Shown: piece by piece, positions 1 to 5,955 of the stretch
Numbering within the stretch: position 1 is the first letter of the stretch
Layout: each line of letters starts with the position of its first letter
Assembly: GCA_030625285.1 (NCBI GenBank)
Contig: DAOURC010000042.1
Span: forward strand, 1-6,211
Reading direction: 5' to 3'
Source of the DNA: Eubacteriales bacterium
GTDB lineage: Bacteria > Bacillota > Clostridia > Peptostreptococcales > Acidaminobacteraceae
Length of the DNA stretch: 6,211 nucleotides
The notes under the pieces: generated by a model
Databases searched by the model: none
What the model was told of the DNA's origin: nothing
The model's input: the letters and a program-made list of their open reading frames with translations, nothing else
Made by a program: the position numbers and the translations under genes

Positions 1-1723
1 AGATGCTATTGCTAAGTATACTCAAGAAAGTCTCAAATATATCGAATCCACTCTCTACGTAATACTCCCCTTTACTCGAATGGTAAAGCGGTCTTTTACC
101 AAGAATCAGATTCGCCAATGGTTCTCTGACAATAATCAAAACTACCGATATACCCGCTAACGTTACTAATAGCCAGCTCGGTAATAACGTTTTATCCGTC
201 AACACTCCAACAGCTAACAATATCAATGACAAAAAAAGAACCAAGCCCGCAGCTCCATTTCTGCCGAATACACCCTCTTTGATATCTTTTCTATTCAACT
301 TGTTGATTATGCTAAAAGTCAAGCTTATGGTCAACAAGGCTATACCGACAAATATGGATGTCGTCAATACTGCGTTGATATTCTCAATAGGCCGTATGTA
401 TTTGAATCCTGGAATAAATTTTGATATTACATGTTCATATCCAAAAAACGAATCATAGACACTGCCGAATACCATAGATGACAATCCAAGTCTTGTTAAT
501 ATCCCTCCATAATTTTCATTCTTTGTTTTCGAAATATATATGCCCACCAGCAATATTATCAATCCCTGCCCCAAATCTCCGAACATCGCTCCAAATAACA
601 TCATATAACTTATTGCAAAGAAAACCGTAGGATCAATTTCATTATATGATGGAATACCATACATTTTGACAAGTTCTTCAAATGGACTGAAGATTGTATG
701 ATTCCTTAATTTTGTTGGTATTACAACTGTTTCTTTTAAGGAATTCGTATCTCTAAAAGTCAGTATTGTTGAATCTCCATATCGAGAAAAATAATTTTCT
801 ATTTCCTCTTTTTTATCCTCTGGAACCCAAGCTGACATATAAATGAAATTCTTTGTAGCCGCAATTTTCTCCATTACAATTTCAACTTTTTCTTCCATCT
901 TTATTCTTGAACAGGATTTGACAATCTCTTCTTGATATTTTTTTAGATAATCATTTGAAATTGAAATAAGATCCTTAAGTCTACTTTTTAATTTTTGTCT
1001 ATCGCGATTCATTTCATTTACCATTACCTCTGGATAATCAAAATAATCGAGTTCGGGATAAATTTCAAAAAAATTGACACTTCTAAGAATACGATCTGTT
1101 TCTATCTCCAGTTCTTTTGGTGATACAACCATAAACGCTTCTTTGCCATTTTCTTCTCCGATATATACAACAATTGCCGAAATATTCTCATAATTTTTAG
1201 CGATTTTTTGCCTGTTTTCCTTAGTTAAATATCCCCATTTAACCACAAAATTTTTCAAATCTACAATTTGTTTAAAATTGATATTTATTCCCTTTAAATA
1301 TGACAAACTAGAAATTTGATCTAGTTTTTCTAATTTGATTTTAACTTCATCAATCTCATCAGCCAATTCTTTAAAGTGTTCATAGATTTTATCGATTCTT
1401 TTTTTTACATCATCAATCGAGTAATCACCAACCATCATTTTCTTATCGATTTCAGGTCTATAATTAATTCCATTTAAGATATATTCTAATTTCCCCTTCA
1501 TTTCTCTAAGGTGCTCATTTTTATTACAATGCTTTATTTCTACCATATCAATAATTTCATCAGCATTCTCTTCCATCATCGTTAGGGTAAAATCACTATC
1601 ATCAATATCTTCAAAAGCATCTTTAAGTTCAATATATCCCATTACTATTAAGTCTCTTAGTATTTGATTAAGATCTTTCTTTTGACTTACCAGATTGAAT
1701 AAAGCCATTTTTTGTACTGCCAA
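1..1723 (-). CDS. ntpI: V-type ATPase subunit I (subunit a homologue), 3' end beyond the window
   Basis: This is the membrane stator subunit that forms the ion half-channels of a V-type ATPase and links the peripheral stalks to the rotor ring. I read 574 codons from a TTG start (1723-1721) encoding MAVQKMALFN. The start is chosen because GGGGGTGG precedes it at good spacing and MAV.KM is the usual beginning of the family. Residues 1 to about 335 are the cytosolic part, charged and helical, with the AWVP motif near 299-302. Membrane helices follow: DPTVFFAISYM (364-374), FGAMFGDLGQGL (377-388), a GSVYDSFFG stretch (420-428, compare GLLYGSFFG), then hydrophobic segments near 454-472, 492-508 and 516-532. 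The frame is open at base 1, inside the conserved E.FLS.LSN.I segment (565-574), just before the expected essential arginine helix. Roughly 100 residues should lie outside. It follows subunit C by 12 nt. Identification is confident; only the subunit naming (I or a) varies. Confidence 0.95.
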   Translation of the reverse strand, partial: MAVQKMALFNLVSQKKDLNQILRDLIVMGYIELKDAFEDIDDSDFTLTMMEENADEIIDMVEIKHCNKNEHLREMKGKLEYILNGINYRPEIDKKMMVGDYSIDDVKKRIDKIYEHFKELADEIDEVKIKLEKLDQISSLSYLKGININFKQIVDLKNFVVKWGYLTKENRQKIAKNYENISAIVVYIGEENGKEAFMVVSPKELEIETDRILRSVNFFEIYPELDYFDYPEVMVNEMNRDRQKLKSRLKDLISISNDYLKKYQEEIVKSCSRIKMEEKVEIVMEKIAATKNFIYMSAWVPEDKKEEIENYFSRYGDSTILTFRDTNSLKETVVIPTKLRNHTIFSPFEELVKMYGIPSYNEIDPTVFFAISYMMLFGAMFGDLGQGLIILLVGIYISKTKNENYGGILTRLGLSSMVFGSVYDSFFGYEHVISKFIPGFKYIRPIENINAVLTTSIFVGIALLTISLTFSIINKLNRKDIKEGVFGRNGAAGLVLFLSLILLAVGVLTDKTLLPSWLLVTLAGISVVLIIVREPLANLILGKRPLYHSSKGEYYVESGFDIFETFLSILSNSI

Positions 1724-1735
1724 ATTGCCACCCCC

Positions 1736-2767
1736 TTACTTTAATACTCTCACTAAATATTCATCGCTGTTTTTTAGTTCATATTTTATGCACTCTAAAA
1801 TACTAAACAAATCTCTTATTTCATATTCCAATTTATGCAAATAATGCAGACTTACTATTATTGTATTATTACCCTTCTTCAACAACTCATCTAAAAGAAA
1901 AAATAAAAATCTTTCCATATTTCTCTCCATAAATATTTCTTCTTCTAAAAATAATACTTTATATTCAGTCTTTAAAATCAGTTCTTTTAACTCATCAACG
2001 AATTCCAAATAACAAAACTCTTTAAGTTTCTTGTAATCGTATTTCATTCCGCTTTCCAATGTGTAATTCAATATTTCTTCAGAACTCAAATTGTAGAATT
2101 TCTTAGCACGATAAATCCACTGAATATTAAGAAGATCCGAGTTTTTACCCAAAAGTTCATTCATCAATTCTTTATCTTTACCTTTAAATACATTGATTAT
2201 CTCTTTTGTCTTTTTAAAATAAATTCGATCTAAACTCATTTCCATATAGAACTGCATTTTGCTGGATTCTTCATTTAAATATCCACTCAACAATTTATAA
2301 TATATTGTTCCTTTTAAAGCATCTACAAGCTCATGTATATTTCTAGCTTTCATCATTTGCTTATAATCTATATTTGTAAATACTTCAGATGGAATTAAAT
2401 GATCGTCTAAATGATGCATGTCTTCATTCCTATTCATGGCTCTAATGAAAATTTTTATATTTTCGACCTCGTATCTCATGAAAATAATTTTAAAAAATTT
2501 CCTGTACTCATCATGATAGTAATGATAGAACTTCTCATGATTTTTAAGCAAGTATTTTTTCATCCCAATCTCGACATCTTCGCGATGAATAATTTCACTG
2601 GGATTTAAAAACACATTTTTGTAATTTGTATTTTTAGTTAAATACTCAATAAATTCATTGATGTTTTTTGTATCCATCAATTTTTTATAATCTGAATCCT
2701 TTAATAATCTTCCCATAAGAACATGTGCCTTTGATGAAGCCGCTCCATGTATCGTTATATTGTTCAC
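1736..2767 (-). CDS. ntpC: V-type ATPase subunit C (NtpC / AC39 family)
   Basis: The product has 343 residues, the usual size (about 330-350) of the V/A-ATPase C (d, AC39) subunit. This funnel-shaped, soluble, all-helical protein caps the rotor ring and couples it to the central stalk. The N-terminus carries a SSKAHVLMGRLL segment (11-22), matching the family's A+.RALE.RLL helix. It is followed by an LM-DTKNINEFIEYL helix and the repeated helical modules typical of the fold. The start is GTG (2767-2765), with AGGTGAT (2779-2773) as ribosome site, only 2 nt after the stop of the upstream coiled-coil gene. The TAA stop (1738-1736) overlaps the ribosome site of subunit I. There is no signal peptide or membrane segment, as expected. 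The identification rests on pattern and position between stalk and I subunits; similarity in this family is low, but the context makes it safe. Confidence 0.9.
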   Translation of the reverse strand: MNNITIHGAASSKAHVLMGRLLKDSDYKKLMDTKNINEFIEYLTKNTNYKNVFLNPSEIIHREDVEIGMKKYLLKNHEKFYHYYHDEYRKFFKIIFMRYEVENIKIFIRAMNRNEDMHHLDDHLIPSEVFTNIDYKQMMKARNIHELVDALKGTIYYKLLSGYLNEESSKMQFYMEMSLDRIYFKKTKEIINVFKGKDKELMNELLGKNSDLLNIQWIYRAKKFYNLSSEEILNYTLESGMKYDYKKLKEFCYLEFVDELKELILKTEYKVLFLEEEIFMERNMERFLFFLLDELLKKGNNTIIVSLHYLHKLEYEIRDLFSILECIKYELKNSDEYLVRVLK

Positions 2768-2769
2768 TA

Positions 2770-3108
2770 TTAATCACCTAATTTAACTTCAAATAATTTA
2801 AAAAATATCTTCTGTAATAATTCATCTTCTTTTTCACTTAATAGTTTCTCGAGCCCTTTACTTTTTTCAATCGACAATTCAACAATTTTTGTTTTCTCAA
2901 TATTTGCTTCATCAATAATAACCTTATAATGTTCCCGCGCTTTTATACGAACTTCTTCCATATAATTGGTTTGCATTTCCCTGAGTTCCTTTTTAAACAA
3001 TCTTTCCTTTTCCTTAGAATCGATTTCAATTCTTTGTTTTAAATCTTCAGTTTGCTCATCTAAGGCAATTATTCTTCTCAAAGTTTCTTCAGTGAGCCTT
3101 TTGTCCAT
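2770..3108 (-). CDS. V-type ATPase peripheral-stalk coiled-coil subunit (G/H-like)
   Basis: This small, highly charged protein of 112 residues is almost entirely Glu/Lys/Arg/Leu/Ile with no proline or tryptophan, so it is predicted to be one long coiled coil (about residues 5-105). Size, composition and position as first gene before subunits C and I fit the G/H-type (AhaH, NtpF) partner that forms the peripheral stalk with subunit E and holds the catalytic head to subunit I. The ATG start (3108-3106) has GGGAG (3120-3116) 7 nt upstream. The stop is 2 nt from the GTG of subunit C, so the two are almost certainly co-translated. Coiled coils carry little family signal. An N-terminal E-subunit fragment is conceivable, but the globular C-terminal domain of E is absent. 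The V-ATPase assignment is mainly contextual. Confidence 0.75.
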   Translation of the reverse strand: MDKRLTEETLRRIIALDEQTEDLKQRIEIDSKEKERLFKKELREMQTNYMEEVRIKAREHYKVIIDEANIEKTKIVELSIEKSKGLEKLLSEKEDELLQKIFFKLFEVKLGD

Positions 3109-3251
3109 GTCATCACTCCCACTATACTAATTAGATGTTTAATCGCTAATCCCTCTTAAATTATTTAATATATTTTATTATTATCGTTTATCCCCCCAAA
3201 AACAACATTCAATTTCCGTAATATTTGATTAACTGTGAAATTATAGAATTA
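3109..3251. other. Intergenic leader before the ATPase operon
   Basis: These 143 bases separate the end of the kinase gene from the first ATPase gene, both on the minus strand. I see no GC-rich hairpin followed by a T-run in the minus direction, so kinase transcripts may read into the ATPase operon. The stretch is very AT-rich except for a run of six C (six G on the minus strand) near 3192-3197. There is no open frame of note. The ribosome site of the coiled-coil gene (3120-3116) lies at its left end. Confidence 0.6.
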
Positions 3252-3266
3252 TCAATCATCGGTCAA
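3240..3266 (-). promoter_or_regulatory. Possible promoter for the V-ATPase operon
   Basis: On the minus strand, TTGACC (3266-3261) and a perfect TATAAT (3245-3240) lie 15 nt apart. The -35 box is inside the last codons of the kinase gene. The spacer is 2 nt shorter than ideal, so strength is uncertain. Transcription would begin near 3233 and give a leader of about 125 nt. No better pair was found in this gap. Confidence 0.35.
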
Positions 3267-5189
3267 TATCAAATTGTAGCTATTATTTTTTACTGTTTTA
3301 CTTGTAATGATCACCGCATCTTCAACATTATGAACATTCCCATTTCTCCCGATATATCCCTTTTCGGCACATGAGTCGTTATTGTTGATCATCTTATAAG
3401 CAAGTATATATTCCTTGTCTGGTTCAATTATAAACGAAAAATACTTAGTTCCTTTGAACACATAATCTTTTCTATTAATAATAACATCCATGTTTTCACT
3501 GTTTTTCTCAATAAGATACATTCTAAAATTAAGCATGCTGTCATCTCTCAAAAATCCATTGATAAAGCCCTGTATTTCATTTGGTTTATACTTCACTACA
3601 GGTATTTTATAAGTTTCATCGCCAAAAACCATCACATTGATTCTCTGAGATAAGTATCTATTAGAATATAATTCCATCACTTTATTTTCCCATTCGTTTG
3701 CTTGTAGAGAAACTTCTCCTTCTTTACTTATAATCATGTTCCGATTTATAGAAACAATAAATTTATCAACTTTGCTTCCCTCGAAATAATCATAAATCTC
3801 TATATTTACCTTATACTTTTCCGATGAGAACCTATCATGATTTTCAATAAATATCTGATGAAGGTCTATATAATAAATCTCAGGTGACTCTTCACCAATC
3901 TTTATTTCCAATATATATCTACTAGTACTATTTTCCTTTAAAAGTTCATTAAGTTCATCAAGTTCATATTGCTGAATAAAATCATAATTGTCATTCGGTA
4001 AATCTATCTCTAAACAACTTGATAAACCGACGTTTTTATCAGCAAAAGAGAATAAAATATTTTTCATGCTTTCTTCAACCTTTAGTTTATACCGAATATA
4101 AATATTGTCATCTGCAATTGAATACATCATTCCCAAAGTAGATTTGTCGTTATTGTCGCTACCTATGATGGGTAATGAATACCACTCCATACTTTCAAAA
4201 TCGCCTCTATAATTCAGCATATTGAATTTTAAGGGCATAGTATGAATAAGGGTTGCATTTCCAAAAGATTGTTGATATTCCGCATTTGAAATCAACTGCG
4301 AATACTCATTATCAACATCTCCATTTCCAACACCAATTATACCCAAAGTAATTGCAATCAAGATAATAATCATTAAATAAGCTTTTTCTAAAATTTCATT
4401 GCTTCGCCCTCTTTTTTCTATTATTTCGATAATTTTATCTACGTTTTGATATCTTTTATCAGGAGAAAATTCTGTCATTTTACGAAGCATTTTTACTCCA
4501 TTTGCAGAAATTTTAATTATCGAATAATCAATCATCTGATTATCAAATACTAAATTCTTTCCTGATATCATATAGTAAAAACACATTCCTAGGCTATAAA
4601 TATCCGTCCTGATGTCTGCTTGCCCAAACCCATATTGCTCCGGCGCCATGAATCCAACGGTTCCTCTCAAACCAGTATCAAATGTTTTTCCCGGTCTGTA
4701 GTCGTTAATCGTTTCAATATCTATTAAAAATACTTCTTCATCATTTATAATTATGTTTTTCGGCTGTAAATCTCTAAAAACCAATGGATATGGTTTGATA
4801 TGATGCAAATATTTCAAAAGTTTCGTTAGTTTTTTTATAATTCTTGTCGCTTCTTTTTCACCTATTCTTCCTTTTTCATTGACATAGTCAAACAATGTGC
4901 TTCCTGGAAAATAATTTGATAACAAATATATTTTATTGTCGAAAATTTTATAATAGACAATTTTCTCGATATTGGGATTTTGAATTTTCGACAACAGCAT
5001 AATTCTTTTTATCTCAATTTCTGATTCTTCAATAATTCTGAGTTTTAATTTCACTCCATCGTAATCGACTAGATATATATCTTTTTCGCTATCAGACAAT
5101 CGATATATAACTTTTATATCTTTATCAAATATCTGCTCGATATTTTCAATGTCGATTTTTATCTTTTCAAACTCTTTTCCTAATTTCAT
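3252..5189 (-). CDS. Membrane-anchored Ser/Thr-kinase-like protein with degenerate ATP site
   Basis: The product has 645 residues in three parts: a kinase fold (about 25-260), one membrane helix (about 271-287, YLMIIILIAITLGIIGVG), and a C-terminal domain of about 358 residues, probably outside the cell, that I do not recognise. Kinase marks seen: FRDLQPKN (138-145, catalytic Asp140, metal-binding Asn145), LIDIET (155-160, metal Asp157), GTVGFMAPE (176-184) and the D.RTDIYSLG segment (192-201). Departures: no glycine-rich loop (RLSDSEKDIYLVDYDG, 30-45); the strand GVKLKLRII (45-53) puts Arg51 where the ATP-anchoring Lys is expected; Gln142 replaces the catalytic-loop Lys; DIE replaces DFG. 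It may bind nucleotide poorly or act as a pseudokinase. The C-terminal part looks beta-rich and has only two cysteines (392, 607). ATG start has AGGAG (5201-5197) 7 nt upstream. It is divergent from the HTH gene, with shared control likely. Kinase fold is sure; activity and ligand are unknown. Confidence 0.85.
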   Translation of the reverse strand: MKLGKEFEKIKIDIENIEQIFDKDIKVIYRLSDSEKDIYLVDYDGVKLKLRIIEESEIEIKRIMLLSKIQNPNIEKIVYYKIFDNKIYLLSNYFPGSTLFDYVNEKGRIGEKEATRIIKKLTKLLKYLHHIKPYPLVFRDLQPKNIIINDEEVFLIDIETINDYRPGKTFDTGLRGTVGFMAPEQYGFGQADIRTDIYSLGMCFYYMISGKNLVFDNQMIDYSIIKISANGVKMLRKMTEFSPDKRYQNVDKIIEIIEKRGRSNEILEKAYLMIIILIAITLGIIGVGNGDVDNEYSQLISNAEYQQSFGNATLIHTMPLKFNMLNYRGDFESMEWYSLPIIGSDNNDKSTLGMMYSIADDNIYIRYKLKVEESMKNILFSFADKNVGLSSCLEIDLPNDNYDFIQQYELDELNELLKENSTSRYILEIKIGEESPEIYYIDLHQIFIENHDRFSSEKYKVNIEIYDYFEGSKVDKFIVSINRNMIISKEGEVSLQANEWENKVMELYSNRYLSQRINVMVFGDETYKIPVVKYKPNEIQGFINGFLRDDSMLNFRMYLIEKNSENMDVIINRKDYVFKGTKYFSFIIEPDKEYILAYKMINNNDSCAEKGYIGRNGNVHNVEDAVIITSKTVKNNSYNLILTDD

Positions 5190-5216
5190 AATTTTTCTCC
5201 TAACTTCAATATTTAT

Positions 5217-5245
5217 ATTATATATGAAATTATTTCCTTTGTTAA
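5217..5245 (-). promoter_or_regulatory. Promoter of the kinase gene
   Basis: TTAACA (5245-5240) and a perfect TATAAT (5222-5217) are separated by exactly 17 nt on the minus strand. The start point predicted 7 nt downstream is an A near 5210. The leader would be about 21 nt and holds only the AGGAG ribosome site. This is a strong sigma-A type promoter by pattern. Confidence 0.75.
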
Positions 5246-5247
5246 TA

Positions 5248-5256
5248 TGTTATACT
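5248..5256 (+). promoter_or_regulatory. Extended -10 promoter of the HTH gene
   Basis: TGT followed by TATACT (5251-5256) forms an extended -10 element on the plus strand. No good -35 box lies 16-18 nt upstream, as is common with extended -10 promoters. Transcription would start near 5262-5264, so the ribosome site GGAGGGGG (5264-5271) would sit at the very 5' end of the message. The short repeat ATGT-N6-ACAT (5247-5260) frames the -10 box and could be an operator half-site pair. Confidence 0.55.
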
Positions 5257-5279
5257 ACATTATGGAGGGGGAATTCTTA

Positions 5280-5717
5280 ATGAATCAAACTTTAGACACA
5301 AACGAATTAGACCAAATTTTAAAGAATGCATCTGATATTGATAATTATTTAGAAGAATTCAGACCAGTTTTTAAAGAAATGGAATTCAAGGATTATGTGG
5401 ATTCGCTTCTTAATAAATATAATGTTTCTGGTGCGGAAATTGTTAAGAAAACTCAAATCGATAGAACTTATATTTACCAAATTCTTTCCGGCACGAGAAA
5501 AGGCAATAGAGATAAACTGATTCAGATAGGTATAGCTATTAAAGCGGATTTAGAAGAAATCCAAAGACTGCTTAAGGTTTCCGGTTATTCTTCTCTATAC
5601 ACCAAGCGTAAAAGAGATGCTATAATACAATTCGGAATACAAAAAAAACTTGATTTGTTTGATATAAACAATTTACTTTATGAATATTACGAAAAACCGT
5701 TATTCGAGAAGGATTAA
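5280..5717 (+). CDS. XRE-like helix-turn-helix regulator, kinase-associated type
   Basis: The product is a 145-residue soluble protein, probably a DNA-binding regulator. The start is ATG at 5280, placed 8 nt after GGAGGGGG (5264-5271). An in-frame ATG at 5247 would add 11 residues but lies upstream of the predicted transcription start and reads through the ribosome site, so I reject it. Residues 1-33 are an acidic helical lead. Residues about 34-98 form an XRE-type helix bundle, with the HTH around SGAEIVKKTQIDRTYIYQIL (50-69) followed by SGTRKGNRDKLIQI. The tail holds LLKVSGYSSLYTKRKRD (97-113) and a final helical part ending in NNLLYEYYEKPL. From memory, this layout (RDKL, E.QRLLK.AGY..LY...KRD, NELLYE) matches a group of small HTH proteins common in Clostridia, often beside Ser/Thr kinases. 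Here it faces the kinase gene across overlapping promoters, so it may control both genes or be a target of the kinase; neither is shown. Confidence 0.8.
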   Translation: MNQTLDTNELDQILKNASDIDNYLEEFRPVFKEMEFKDYVDSLLNKYNVSGAEIVKKTQIDRTYIYQILSGTRKGNRDKLIQIGIAIKADLEEIQRLLKVSGYSSLYTKRKRDAIIQFGIQKKLDLFDINNLLYEYYEKPLFEKD

Positions 5718-5738
5718 TTAGATATCCTTCTTTTATTT
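5707..5738 (+). terminator. Intrinsic terminator of the HTH gene
   Basis: A perfect 8-bp stem, AGAAGGAT (5707-5714) with ATCCTTCT (5724-5731), encloses a 9-nt loop and is followed by TTTTATTT. The stem begins inside the last codons of the HTH gene and its TAA stop lies in the loop. On the minus strand no T-run follows, so it acts only in the plus direction. Confidence 0.8.
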
Positions 5739-5859
5739 ATATGAAAAAGAGAGTATATAAATCACTAAAAGCTTCCTACTTATAATCTATTAAACCGAGG
5801 AATGATTTAATTTTAATTTATTAGTAATAACTAAAGAAATTTCTGCACATCTCAAAAAA
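5739..5859. other. Intergenic AT-rich stretch between convergent units
   Basis: This stretch separates the HTH terminator from the small-RNA terminator. It holds no credible gene on either strand; the longest start-to-stop run after 5741 is 14 codons without a ribosome site. A small perfect palindrome, TTATTA-G-TAATAA (5818-5830), is present but unremarkable at this base composition. Confidence 0.5.
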
Positions 5860-5920
5860 TTAAAAAACCGCCTCCAAATTGGAAACAGTCTTTCGCCCGA
5901 ACTCCATCGGACATCTCTGT
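5860..5920 (-). ncRNA. Putative small RNA of about 60 nt, family not recognised
   Basis: A consensus promoter on the minus strand predicts a start at A5920, and an intrinsic terminator ends the transcript near 5860. The 5' tail is ACAGAGAU. Hairpin 1 pairs GUCCGA (5912-5907) with UCGGGC (5900-5895), including one U-G pair, around the six-base loop UGGAGU. After a short CGAAAG linker comes the terminator hairpin. The C/G-rich core (5870-5912) stands out from surrounding DNA. No open frame or ribosome site fits inside, and the next gene to the left is on the opposite strand, so this is not a leader or riboswitch for a following gene. The loop shows GGAG, which could bind a CsrA-type protein (AUGGA resembles its ANGGA site), but that is a guess. 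I could not match it to a known RNA family. Confidence 0.65.
5862..5889 (-). terminator. Intrinsic terminator of the small RNA
   Basis: On the minus strand ACUGUUUCCA (5889-5880) pairs with UGGAGGCGGU (5876-5867) over 10 bp, including three G-U pairs, around a 3-nt loop, followed by six U (5867-5862) and, after AA, six more (5859-5854). Read on the plus strand, the G-U pairs become C-A mismatches, so the direction is minus. It is also the first terminator downstream of the partial gene at the right edge. Confidence 0.8.
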
Positions 5921-5926
5921 ACACAT

Positions 5927-5955
5927 ATTATATATATACAAATATTGTGTGTCAA
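5927..5955 (-). promoter_or_regulatory. Consensus sigma-A promoter of the small RNA
   Basis: TTGACA (5955-5950) and TATAAT (5932-5927) match the consensus exactly and are exactly 17 nt apart. The spacer is an AT-alternating run and the DNA just upstream is rich in A and T. The TGA within the -35 box is the stop codon of the partial gene to the right. This is the best promoter in the window and suggests high or constant expression. Confidence 0.85.

Noticed and set aside
2411..2608. Plus-strand open frame of 65 codons
   Set aside because: It lies wholly inside the subunit C gene on the opposite strand, has no ribosome site and no recognisable motif; it is a shadow frame.
3121..3149. TTAGCG-17-TATAGT on the minus strand just before the coiled-coil gene
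   Set aside because: Its start point would fall within or past the ribosome site GGAG, and the -35 box is poor.
5707..5738. Bidirectional terminator between HTH gene and small RNA
   Set aside because: The minus-strand reading of the stem is followed by CGAATAACG, not a T-run, so it serves only the plus strand.
5818..5830. Palindrome TTATTA-G-TAATAA
   Set aside because: It is AT-only with no loop room for an RNA hairpin, and is expected by chance in DNA this AT-rich.
5860..5920. Riboswitch or CRISPR-related RNA (tracr-like)
   Set aside because: No gene follows on the same strand, there are no CRISPR repeats or cas genes in view, and no known aptamer core was recognised.
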